Assembly: GCF_036178845.1 (NCBI RefSeq)
Contig: NZ_CP108070.1
Span: 2,108,001 to 2,172,000 of the forward strand
Direction of reading: 5' to 3'
DNA: 64,000 bases
DNA from: Streptomyces sp. NBC_00271
Lineage (GTDB): Bacteria; Actinomycetota; Actinomycetes; Streptomycetales; Streptomycetaceae
The position numbers were made by a program, and so were the translations under genes. Below are positions 56,717 through 64,000 of the stretch, piece after piece. The notes under the pieces are model-generated. The model had not been told where the DNA came from. It did no database searches and was given only the letters and a program-made list of their open reading frames with translations. Every line of letters starts with the position of its first letter. The first letter of the stretch is position 1.

Positions 56717-59278
56717 TCACTCGGTGGCGATGGCGCGCAGCACGTCCAGGCGTGCTGCCCGCCGGGCCGGGCGCAGCCCCGCGAGGGCTCCCGCCGCGAG
56801 GCCCACGAGCGCCACCACGACGAGCCGTACGGGCGGGATCGCGAAGGCGAAGGTGCTGTCCGACGCGCCGTCGGAGGCCTCGACGAGCACCCAGCCCAGG
56901 AAGGCACCGAGGGCGAGTCCGCCCGCCGTTCCGAAGGCGGCGACAAGGACCGACTCCCAGCGGACCATGGCGCGCAGCTGCGCCCGGGTCTGCCCGACCG
57001 CCCGCAGCAGACCGAGTTCACGGGTGCGCTCGTGGATCGCGAGGGTGAGCGTGTTGGCGATGCCGAGCAGGGCGATGAGCACCGCGAGTGCGAGCAGCGC
57101 GTAGACCAGGGTCAGCATCATGTCGATGCCGCCGGCCGAGGACCGCGCGTACTCGTCGCGGGTCTGCACCTCGGGGTTGCCGTACCGCGCGGCCACCTTC
57201 TCGACCGCCGCCTTGCCGTCGGCGGCGCCGACACCGTTCTTGAAGGTGACGGCGACGAGCGAGTCGGAGTCCTGGGTGCGGTGCGGGGCCCAGGCGGCGC
57301 GGGTGATGACGTAGTCGCCGACGAGTTCGGAGCGGCCGTAGACCGCGCGGACGGTGAAGTTCTCGCGCTTGCCGTCGGTGAAGGTGAGCCGGGCGATGTC
57401 GCCGGTCGTGAGGTGCTGCTCGGCGGCCTCCTTCCGGGTGAGCGCGATGCCGTCGGTGCCCAGGTCGCCGAGCGAGCCGCGCACCTCGCCGAGGTCGAAC
57501 ACCTTGCCGAGTGTGACGGGGTCGGTGACGGTCAGCGCCCGCCCCCTGCCGTCGACTTGGGCGACCCCGCGGCCGAGGCCGACCGCGTACCGGACGGCCG
57601 GCTGCCGCGCGATCGCGGGAGCCAGCTCGGGGCTCAGCCCGCTGCCGCCCGCGCCGAAGGACGGGGTGCTGACGGCGACGTCACCCGCGAAGGACCGGGA
57701 GACCGTCTGGTCCATGGTGGCCTTCAGCGAGGCGCCGAAGACCGTGAACAGCGAGACGACGGCGACGCCGATCATCAGGGCGCTCGCGGTGGCGGCGGTC
57801 CGTTTGGGGCTGCGCAGGGCGTTGCGCCGGGCCAGGCCGCCGGTGACACCGCGCAGCGTGTCGAGGGGGGCGCCGAGGGCTCGTACGGCGGCCGACGACG
57901 CCACGGGTCCGAGGACCACGAAGGCGGCGAGGGCGAGAACGGCGCCGAGGCCCGCGAGCCACAGCGACGGGCTCACCAGTACGCCGGTCAGGGTGGCGCC
58001 CACCGCAAGTACGGCCAGCGCCGCACCCACGAGCGTCCGCCCCCGTGAAGCCCCGGACCCGTCGACGGCCGTCTCGCGCAGCGCGGCCAGCGGCGCGGTG
58101 CGTCCGGCGCGTACGGCGGGCAGCAGCGCGGAGCCCAGGCAGACCACGATGCCGACCGCGAGCGGCAGCAGCATGGACAGGCCGCTGATCACCAAGTCGC
58201 CCTGGGGGAAGGGGAACCCGATGGCGGGGAACAGCGCCTGCAGGCCGGCCGCGATCCCGACGCCGCCCGCGAGGCCGACGGCCGACGCGGTCACCGCGAC
58301 CACGCTCGCCTCGACCAGGGACGAGGCGGTGACCTGGCGGCGGGAGGCGCCCAGGGCACGCAACAGGGCATTCTCGCGGGTGCGTTGGGCGACGACGATC
58401 GCGAAGGTGTTGTGGATGGAGAAGGTCGCGACCAGCAGCGCGATGCCGGAGAAGACGAGCAGGAAGGTGGTGAAGATGTTCAGGAACTGGCTGGAGATCA
58501 TGTCGGTGTTCTCCCGCGCCGACTCCTGGCCGGTGATCGCCTCGACTCCCCTGGGCAGGACGGGAGTCAGGTCCGCGACGAGCTCGGCCTGACCGACCCC
58601 GGGACCGGCCCGCACCCGGATGTTCGCCGCCTCGCCGGGCTTCGCGGTGAGGTACTTCTCGGCGTCGGCCTGCGTCATCCCGGTGAACGTCACCTGCGCC
58701 ATGCCGTCCTCGCCGCCGAAGGTCGCCAGGCCCACGATCGTCACCCTGACGGGACCGGGGGTGCGCAGGGTGGTCGTGTCGCCGATCTTCAGGCCGCCCT
58801 TCTTCGCGGCGCCCCGGTTGACGACGACCTCGCCGGACTTCGACGGGGCGTGGCCCGCGGCGAGTTGGTACGGGTTGAGCTTCGGGTCGGTGATCCAGTT
58901 GCCGGCGAGGGTGGGCGGGCCCTGGCCGCCGACGGGCTTGCCGTCGCTGCCGACGAGCTGGCCCGCGCCCTGGATGTCGGGGGCGGCGGCCGCGACGCCG
59001 GGAACCCGCTCGACGGTCTTCACCAGGGTGGTGTCGACCGGTTGGCGCACACCCTGGCTCTCACCGGGCGTCGTGATGGCGTCGGCGCTGCGGACGACCG
59101 CGTCGGTGCCCTTCGTGGCGTCGCCGAACAGCGTGCTGAAGCTCGCCCGCAGCGTGTCGCCCATGACCAGCGTTCCGGCCAGGAAGGCGACGCCGAGGAG
59201 CACCGCCAGGAACGTACCGGCGAAGCGGCGTTTGTGGGCGCGCAGGGAGGACACGCTCAGGCGCACGGAGGCGTTCAC
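56717..59278 (-). CDS. FtsX/MacB-type ABC transporter permease
   Basis: 853 aa with the eight-plus-helix layout of the large actinobacterial permeases: an N-terminal helix (FAGTFLAVLLGVAFLAGTLVMGD), an extracellular MacB-like domain, a FtsX block (LLVFSGIALLVATFSIHNTFAIVVAQRTRENALLRALGASRRQV), a middle permease block and a second external domain, and a final FtsX block (LALAVLIALLGIANTLTLAIHERTRELGLLRAVGQTRAQL). It exports or extrudes an unknown substrate, perhaps antimicrobial compounds or lipoproteins. The GTG overlaps the ATPase stop (GTGA). Confidence 0.95.
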   Translation of the reverse strand: MNASVRLSVSSLRAHKRRFAGTFLAVLLGVAFLAGTLVMGDTLRASFSTLFGDATKGTDAVVRSADAITTPGESQGVRQPVDTTLVKTVERVPGVAAAAPDIQGAGQLVGSDGKPVGGQGPPTLAGNWITDPKLNPYQLAAGHAPSKSGEVVVNRGAAKKGGLKIGDTTTLRTPGPVRVTIVGLATFGGEDGMAQVTFTGMTQADAEKYLTAKPGEAANIRVRAGPGVGQAELVADLTPVLPRGVEAITGQESARENTDMISSQFLNIFTTFLLVFSGIALLVATFSIHNTFAIVVAQRTRENALLRALGASRRQVTASSLVEASVVAVTASAVGLAGGVGIAAGLQALFPAIGFPFPQGDLVISGLSMLLPLAVGIVVCLGSALLPAVRAGRTAPLAALRETAVDGSGASRGRTLVGAALAVLAVGATLTGVLVSPSLWLAGLGAVLALAAFVVLGPVASSAAVRALGAPLDTLRGVTGGLARRNALRSPKRTAATASALMIGVAVVSLFTVFGASLKATMDQTVSRSFAGDVAVSTPSFGAGGSGLSPELAPAIARQPAVRYAVGLGRGVAQVDGRGRALTVTDPVTLGKVFDLGEVRGSLGDLGTDGIALTRKEAAEQHLTTGDIARLTFTDGKRENFTVRAVYGRSELVGDYVITRAAWAPHRTQDSDSLVAVTFKNGVGAADGKAAVEKVAARYGNPEVQTRDEYARSSAGGIDMMLTLVYALLALAVLIALLGIANTLTLAIHERTRELGLLRAVGQTRAQLRAMVRWESVLVAAFGTAGGLALGAFLGWVLVEASDGASDSTFAFAIPPVRLVVVALVGLAAGALAGLRPARRAARLDVLRAIATE

Positions 59279-60033
59279 GACCGCCCTCCCTTGGCGTCGA
59301 ACGCCTTCATCCGGTCGAGGACCTTGTCGGCCGTCGGGGACTCCATCCGGTCCACGAGGCGTCCGTCGGCGAGGAAGACGACCTCGTCGGCGTGTGCGGC
59401 CGCCACCGGGTCGTGCGTGACCATGACGACCGTACGGTCCATCCGGCGCACCGCGCGGCCGAGGAGGTTCAGGACCTCCTCGCCGGAGCGGGAGTCGAGG
59501 TTGCCGGTGGGTTCGTCGGCGAAGACGACGTCGGGCCGGCCGGCGAACGCCCGGGCCACGGCGACGCGTTGCTGCTGTCCGCCGGAGAGTTCGGCGGGGC
59601 GGTGGTGGAGCCGGTCGCGCAGGCCGACGACGTCGACGAGCGCGTCGATCCACTCGCGGGAACCCTTCGTCCCGGCGAGGTCCAGGGGCAGCGTGATGTT
59701 CTCGGCGACGGTCAGCGTCGGGATCAGGTTGAACGCCTGGAAGACGAAGCCGACACGGTCGCGGCGCAGCAGGGTGAGTCGGCGGTCGTCCAGCGTGCTC
59801 AGTGGGGTGTCGCCGATGAACGCGGCGCCCGAGGTGAGCGTGTCCAGGCCTGCCGCGCAGTGCATCAGGGTGGACTTGCCGGAGCCCGAGGGGCCCATGA
59901 TCGCGGTGAAGCGTCCGGCCGGGAAGCCGACGCTCACCCCGTCCAGGGCCCTGACGGCGGTGTCGCCGCTGCCGTACACCTTGACGGCGTCGGCGACGCC
60001 CGCGGCATGACGCGTCGTGGTGGCGGTCGTCAT
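59275..60033 (-). CDS. ABC transporter ATPase (MacB/LolD type)
   Basis: 252 aa. Walker A MGPSGSGKST, Q-loop VFQAFNLIPTLTV, signature LSGGQQQRVAVARAF, Walker B VVFADEPTGNLD and the H-loop VTHDP are all intact. It powers the FtsX-type permease encoded next. The ATG overlaps the stop of the SHOCT gene (ATGA), so SHOCT, ATPase and permease form one coupled operon. Divergent from a TetR gene, its likely regulator. Confidence 0.96.
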   Translation of the reverse strand: MTTATTTRHAAGVADAVKVYGSGDTAVRALDGVSVGFPAGRFTAIMGPSGSGKSTLMHCAAGLDTLTSGAAFIGDTPLSTLDDRRLTLLRRDRVGFVFQAFNLIPTLTVAENITLPLDLAGTKGSREWIDALVDVVGLRDRLHHRPAELSGGQQQRVAVARAFAGRPDVVFADEPTGNLDSRSGEEVLNLLGRAVRRMDRTVVMVTHDPVAAAHADEVVFLADGRLVDRMESPTADKVLDRMKAFDAKGGRS

Positions 60034-60338
60034 GCCGCTCCTCCCTTGCCCGGGCGGCCGAACTGCTCGTCCAGGACGGACAGTCGGCGCCAGTACTCGT
60101 CCTCGTCGATCTCGCCGGTGGCGAAGCGGCGGCCGAGCAGCGCGATCGGCGAGTCGCCCGTGAGGCGGGAGTCGCGGGGCGGGCCGAAGTCGCCCATGGC
60201 GCGCCACGGTCCGCGGCGCCCACGCCCCACGGTGCGGCGCAGGACCGTCACGACGCCGATCACGACGGCCGCCCAGATCAGCGGGAAGAACAGGATCCAC
60301 GGGCCGGGGCCGCCGTCCCAGTTCGCCAGGGTCTGCAT
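60030..60338 (-). CDS. Small membrane SHOCT-domain protein
   Basis: 102 aa. One N-terminal membrane helix (PWILFFPLIWAAVVIGVVTVL), a basic linker, and a C-terminal SHOCT motif (DSPIALLGRRFATGEIDEDEYWRRLSVLDEQF). SHOCT modules occur at protein ends and probably mediate oligomerisation. It opens the ABC operon and overlaps the ATPase start; a membrane partner or assembly factor of the exporter is likely. AGGAG lies upstream of the ATG. Confidence 0.9.
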   Translation of the reverse strand: MQTLANWDGGPGPWILFFPLIWAAVVIGVVTVLRRTVGRGRRGPWRAMGDFGPPRDSRLTGDSPIALLGRRFATGEIDEDEYWRRLSVLDEQFGRPGKGGAA

Positions 60339-60513
60339 CTCGGGTCATCTCCTAGAGGAGCAGTTGTGGGTGGGAGCTGTTTCGATGCATCGAGACTGGC
60401 TCCGGGAGGGGGCCCGAGTCGTCGTACGGCCAGCGGCCGTTCCCGTACCTCCGCGGGAGTACGCGGGGCGTCACCGCCTGCTTCCTCAGTCCGCTCTGGC
60501 TGCCCTCGACTCT

Positions 60514-60531
60514 GTACCTACTAGTATGTAC
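60514..60531. promoter_or_regulatory. Palindromic TetR operator
   Basis: GTACCTACTAGTATGTAC is an 18-bp palindrome with one mismatched pair, centred on ACTAGT. It lies directly before the TetR start codon and covers a -10-like TAGTAT (60522-60527), in the gap shared with the divergent ABC exporter operon. The form is that of TetR-family operators. Confidence 0.75.
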
Positions 60532-60540
60532 AGTGAGTTC

Positions 60541-61113
60541 ATGAGCACTCCGGAGCGGCTGATCGAGTCCACGCGTGAGCTGTTGTGGGAGCGCGGCTAC
60601 GTGGGCACCAGCCCCAAGGCGATCCAGGAGCACGCGGGCGCCGGGCAGGGCAGCATGTACCACCACTTCAAGGGCAAGCCCGATCTCGCCCTGGCCGCGA
60701 TCCGACGCACCGCCGAGGAACTGCGGTCTACTGCCGAGGGCGTACTGGGCGCGCCCGGTTCGCCGTACGAGCGCGTCGAGGCGTATCTGCGCCGGGAGCG
60801 AGACGTCCTGCGCGGCTGTCCGGTCGGTCGGCTGACGATGGATCCGGACGTGATCGCCAGCGCGGAACTGCGCGCCCCCGTCGACGAGACGATCGACTGG
60901 CTGCGCGAGCGACTGGCCGGGATCGTCGAAGAGGGCAAGGAACAGGGGCAGTTCGCGCCGTCGCTGGACGCCGAGGAGATCGCCGCGACGATCCTCGCGA
61001 CCGTCCAGGGAGGCTATGTGCTCGCGCGCGCCTCGGGCTCCCCGGCCGCCTTCGACACGGCCGTCCGCGGACTGCTCGCCCTGCTCTCCCCCGCCGGTCG
61101 GGGCCTCGGCTGA
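60541..61113 (+). CDS. TetR-family transcriptional regulator
   Basis: 190 aa. DNA-binding domain: RLIESTRELLWERGYVGTSPKAIQEHAGAGQGSMYHHFKGKPDLALAAI, with a canonical helix-turn-helix and the YHHFKGK end. The ligand domain (about 60-190) contains CPVGRLTMDPDV. The ATG at 60541 is chosen because the in-frame ATG at 60526 lies inside the operator palindrome. It probably represses itself, the downstream DUF4865 and phosphotriesterase-type genes, and possibly the divergent ABC exporter. Confidence 0.93.
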   Translation: MSTPERLIESTRELLWERGYVGTSPKAIQEHAGAGQGSMYHHFKGKPDLALAAIRRTAEELRSTAEGVLGAPGSPYERVEAYLRRERDVLRGCPVGRLTMDPDVIASAELRAPVDETIDWLRERLAGIVEEGKEQGQFAPSLDAEEIAATILATVQGGYVLARASGSPAAFDTAVRGLLALLSPAGRGLG

Positions 61114-61151
61114 AGACCTGAAGGCCTGAAGGCCCCTCAAGGAGGCATGCG

Positions 61152-61736
61152 ATGCACGCGACGCAGTACGAACTGACGTTACCCGCCGACTACGACATGG
61201 GGATCGTCCGCGCCCGGGTCTCCCGCGTCGGACACCTCCTCGACGACTGGGAGGGGCTCGGTTTCAAGACGTATCTGATGCGTGAGCGCGGGGTGCACGG
61301 CTCGCCGGTCAACCAGTACGCGCCCTTCTACCTCTGGAACACCGTCGAGGGCATGAACTCCTTCCTCTGGGGCGGCGCCTTCCAGGGGCTCGTCGACGAC
61401 TTCGGGCGGCCGGTGGTGCAGAACTGGACGGGCCTCGCGTACGAGGAGGGCGGCGCCGCCGGTGCGCCGCCCCAGGTCGCGGTGCGGCGACGGCAGCCCG
61501 TACCCGAGGGCGTCGACCTGGCCGAGGTGATGGCGGACGCAGCGGCGGAGACGGAGCGGCTGGCCTCGCTCGACGGCGCGGTGTGCGCTGCCGCCGCCGT
61601 CGACCCGCGCCACTGGGAGCTGGTCCACTTCTCCCTCTGGGACCACGACACGCCCAAGGCCCCCGGCGAGGTCTTCCAGGTGCTGCACCTGTCGGCGCCC
61701 GGGCGCGACCGGCTGCCCCGGGGCCGGCAGTGGTGA
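61152..61736 (+). CDS. DUF4865 family protein
   Basis: 194 aa. The start MHATQYELTLPADYDMGIVRARVSRVGHLLDDWEGLGFKTYLMRERGVHGSPVNQYAPFYLWNTVEGMNSFLWGGAFQGLVDDFGRP fits DUF4865, which resembles alpha-beta-barrel (dimeric) monooxygenase-like folds. No cofactor motif is seen. A strong AAGGAGG precedes the ATG. It lies 38 nt after the TetR gene and overlaps the next start by 4 nt; DUF4865 next to TetR is a common pairing. Function unknown. Confidence 0.85.
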   Translation: MHATQYELTLPADYDMGIVRARVSRVGHLLDDWEGLGFKTYLMRERGVHGSPVNQYAPFYLWNTVEGMNSFLWGGAFQGLVDDFGRPVVQNWTGLAYEEGGAAGAPPQVAVRRRQPVPEGVDLAEVMADAAAETERLASLDGAVCAAAAVDPRHWELVHFSLWDHDTPKAPGEVFQVLHLSAPGRDRLPRGRQW

Positions 61737-62709
61737 GCCCTGCCCCCACGAGCCCCGGTGGCGCCGTCTCCGCACGGGTCCGTACGGTCCTCGGAGACGT
61801 GCCGCCCGAGCACCTCGGGGTGTGCGACGCCCATGACCACCTCTTCTTCGGCAGTCCCGCGCTCCCCGGCCAGGAACTGCGCGACGCGACCGCCGCGCGG
61901 GCCGAACTGGCCGCCTTCCGCGAGCAGGGCGGCGGAACCGTGGTGCAGTGGACACCGTACGGACTGGGCCGGCGCGCCGCGGACCTGCCGCCCGTGACAC
62001 CGGGGTCCATGTGGTCGCCGCGACGGGCCTGCACCAAGCGGTCCACTACACACCGGAGTCGCTCTCCGAACTGCGCGGCAGGCTGACCGACGTCTTCGTC
62101 TGCGAACTCACCTCCGGCATCGGCACGTCCGGGGTCCGGGCCGGACTCGTCAAGGTCGCGGGCGGCTTCCACGCGCTCGACGCGCACGCCCGCTGGACGA
62201 TGACCGCGGCGGCCGAGGCGCACCATGCCACGGGCGCGCCGATCGCCGTGCACCTGGAGCTGGGCACGGCCGCGCTCGACGTACTCGACCTGCTGTGCGG
62301 CGCGTTGGAGGTGCCGCCGCACCGGGTGATCCTGGGTCACCTCAACCGCTCCCCGGACCTCGTGGTGCAGCGCCAGGCCGCCGAGGCGGGCGCCTACCTC
62401 GCTTTCGACGGCCCCTCCCGTGCGCACCACGCCACCGACTGGCGCATGCCCGACGCCGTACGCGCCCTGGCCGACGCCGGTTTCGGCCATCGCCTGCTCC
62501 TCGGCGCCGACACGACGACCGCGGCGGCGCGCTCGGTCAACGGCGGCCCCGGGATGCCGTATCTGCTGCGCCGGGTGCGGCCACGGCTCGCACTGGCCCT
62601 GGGTGCGGAACTCGTGGAGCGCGTCTTCACGCAGAACCCCGGCCGGGCGCTCGCCGTGGAGTGGCCCGGTACACCGCCCCGTCCGCCCCGGCTGCCGAAC
62701 GCCGCCTAG
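61733..62709 (+). pseudogene. Phosphotriesterase-family amidohydrolase, frameshifted
   Basis: The first 86 codons (GTG 61733; RTVLGDVPPEHLGVCDAHDHLFFGSPALPGQELRDATAARAELAAFREQGGGTVVQWTPYGLGRRAADLPP) and the rest (RDTGVHVVAATGLHQAVHYTPESL to the end) are in different frames. One missing C in the CCC at 61991-61993 restores a full protein of about 325 aa. Metal ligands are those of E. coli Php: HDH, Glu in VCELTSGIG replacing the carboxylated Lys, His in IAVHLE, His in LGHLNR and Asp in LLGADTTT. The gene overlaps DUF4865 (GTGA). It is either inactivated or the base is missing from the assembly. Confidence 0.88.
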
Positions 62710-62796
62710 GCCCTGTGGAGCCCGAGCACACCGAGGACGTGAGGGAGCCGATACCGCCTCGACGGCCTCGTATCAGATCCGGCCTCAGGTCCGCCC

Positions 62797-64000
62797 TCAG
62801 GTCCGAGCCAGTGCCGCCGGTGGGTCGTCGAGGACCGGCTGCCAGGCCAACTCCGCGGCACCCACCAGGGTGTTGTGGTCCAGGGTGCAGGCGAGGATCG
62901 GTACGCCGCCGCTCTGGCCCCACAGGCTGCGGTCGGCGACGACGGCGCGCAGCCGGTCGGGGTCGGCGTCGAGGAGTGCGCGGTGCAGGCCGCCGAGGAT
63001 GATCCGGTCGGGGTTGAGGATGTTGACCAGTCCGGCGAGGCCGAGGCCGAGGCGGTCGATCAGCGCCTCGGTGGCCGTGCGGACGGAGGGGTCATGGTCG
63101 TACCGGGTGCGGATCAGGTCGTTGGCCTGCTGGAGGAGGGACACCTCGGGGCCGGGGTCGCGGCCCGCCGCCGTGAGGAACGCCAGGGGGTCCGCCTCGA
63201 CGTCGAGGCAGCCGCGGCTGCCGCAGTAGCAGGGGCGGCCCTCGGGGTTGACGGTGAGGTGGCCGACTTCGAGGGCGAGGCCCGAGCTGCCCGTGTGCAG
63301 CCGCCCGTCGAGGACGAGCGCGCCGCCGACGCCCCGGTGCCCGGTGGCCACGCACAGCAGGTCGCGGGCGCCGCGCCCGGCGCCGTGGCGGTGCTCGGCC
63401 AGGGCGGCGAGGTTGATGTCGTTCGCGGCGAACGCCGGGCCCTCGATGCCCGCCGCGCGCACCCGCTCGGCGAAGATCCGGCGGACGGGGGCGCCCGCGG
63501 GCCAGGCGAGGTGGAGGGGGTTGAGGGCGAGCCCGTCCGGCTCGGCGACGGCGGACGGTACGGCGAGCCCGGCGCCCACGCAGCGCCGCCCGGTCTCGCG
63601 CAGCAGCTCCGCGCCGGTCTCGACGACGGCGCCCAGCACCTTGGCCGGGTCGGCGTCGACGGTCTCGCAGCTGGGTGCGGTGGCGACAATCCGGCCACCG
63701 AGCCCGACCAGTGCGGCGCGGAACCCGTCGGCGTGCACCTGTGCGGCCAGCGCCACGGGACCGTCCTCGGCGACCTCCAGGCGGTGCGAGGGCCGTCCCT
63801 GCGAACCGGCCGCCGCGCCGGGCCGCGCGTCGACCCGGATCAGCCCCAGCGCCTCCAGCTCCGCGGCCACCGCGCCCGCGGTCGCCCGGGTGACGCCCAG
63901 CTCGGCGGTGAGTACGGCACGCGTCGGCGCACGTCCGGTGTGCACGAGTTCCAGCGCGGGTCCGAGCGCCCCGCGCCCCCGGTCCAGCCGTGTCCGCGTG
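62797..64000 (-). CDS. ROK-family transcriptional regulator, N-terminus beyond window
   Basis: At least 400 codons; the frame is open to the right edge (TRTRLDRGRGALGPALELVHTGRAPTRAVL...), so the true start lies outside the window. N-terminal helix-turn-helix: APTRAVLTAELGVTRATAGAVAAELEALGLIRVD. ROK sugar-kinase-like domain: VGLGGRIVATA, FAANDINLAALAEHRHGAGRGARDLLCVATGHRGVGGALVLDGRLHTG, EVGHLTVNPEGRPCYCGSRGCLDVEA (zinc motif with Asp at the usual Glu) and NPDRIILGG. It resembles NagC/XylR-type repressors. It converges with the phosphotriesterase-family gene. Confidence 0.93.
   Translation of the reverse strand, partial: TRTRLDRGRGALGPALELVHTGRAPTRAVLTAELGVTRATAGAVAAELEALGLIRVDARPGAAAGSQGRPSHRLEVAEDGPVALAAQVHADGFRAALVGLGGRIVATAPSCETVDADPAKVLGAVVETGAELLRETGRRCVGAGLAVPSAVAEPDGLALNPLHLAWPAGAPVRRIFAERVRAAGIEGPAFAANDINLAALAEHRHGAGRGARDLLCVATGHRGVGGALVLDGRLHTGSSGLALEVGHLTVNPEGRPCYCGSRGCLDVEADPLAFLTAAGRDPGPEVSLLQQANDLIRTRYDHDPSVRTATEALIDRLGLGLAGLVNILNPDRIILGGLHRALLDADPDRLRAVVADRSLWGQSGGVPILACTLDHNTLVGAAELAWQPVLDDPPAALART

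Noticed and set aside
1..64000. tRNA or rRNA genes
   Set aside because: No acceptor-stem/TPsiC-loop pattern or rRNA core sequence was recognised; short tRNA-like signals could still be missed by eye.

Overview
The window is chromosomal DNA from a Streptomyces or a very close relative. Support: very high G+C with a strong third-position G/C bias, many GTG starts, GTGA/ATGA stop-start overlaps, genes typical of the genus (a second rho, CrcB-DUF190-CrcB, TerD, Rv1733c-like, DUF2180, DUF4865, SpoIIE/PP2C, RsbW-type ATPase, lipid-linked mannosyltransferases), and several genes with a -10 box 6-7 nt before the start codon, as in leaderless transcripts. I saw no tRNA, rRNA, CRISPR array, phage or intact insertion sequence. 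All calls come from reading the sequence; no database search was run.

Layout. 1-4.3 kb: a minus-strand tailoring-type operon (P450, SDR with His at the catalytic Tyr position, VOC protein, twice-frameshifted MFS exporter, start of a YCII-like gene), divergent from a methyltransferase. 5.3-8.1 kb: a short Rho paralogue whose leader carries a 26-nt poly(C) run, then a D-Ala-D-Ala carboxypeptidase. 7.8-10.6 kb: GT87 and MptB-like mannosyltransferases, the first overlapping the carboxypeptidase antisense by 277 nt. 10.8-16.6 kb: a likely single operon for asparagine, aspartate and glutamine catabolism (FadR-type regulator, permease, class 3 asparaginase, aspartase, glutaminase). 16.7-19.4 kb: UppP, a fluoride-exporter operon with a riboswitch-like leader, and a small wHTH regulator. 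19.6-27.8 kb: a beta-1,4-galactan utilisation locus (secreted GH53, GH42, binding protein, two permeases, LacI regulator, operator).

27.9-46.3 kb is mostly housekeeping and small conserved genes: VOC, MarR with operator, an orphan PqqB, a channel-like membrane protein, SseB-like, a flavin monooxygenase divergent from a GH29 fucosidase, DUF2180, PAS-SpoIIE phosphatase, NUDIX, Lnt, an O-antigen-ligase-like protein, PH-domain protein, glutamate racemase, HpnB-like GT2, double TerD, MOSC, Rv1733c-like. 46.5-51.3 kb: a beta-helix/AAA+ fusion and a large membrane alpha/beta hydrolase. 51.6-54.9 kb: DeoR regulator, SRPBCC protein and a Cds1-like cysteine desulfhydrase preceded by a hairpin leader and small ORF. 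54.9-56.1 kb is a repeat-rich gene-free island with a MITE-like element. 56.2-64 kb: RsbW-like ATPase, an ABC exporter operon (SHOCT, ATPase, FtsX permease), TetR with palindromic operator, DUF4865, a frameshifted phosphotriesterase-family gene, and a ROK regulator cut by the window end.

Themes: (i) the poly(C) tract in the rho leader looks like a ready-made Rho-binding site and a mutable tract; (ii) at least five genes have a short near-tandem duplication at their 3' end, three of them spanning the stop codon; (iii) two genes are broken by single-base shifts; (iv) the catabolic operons each come with their regulator and a visible operator.
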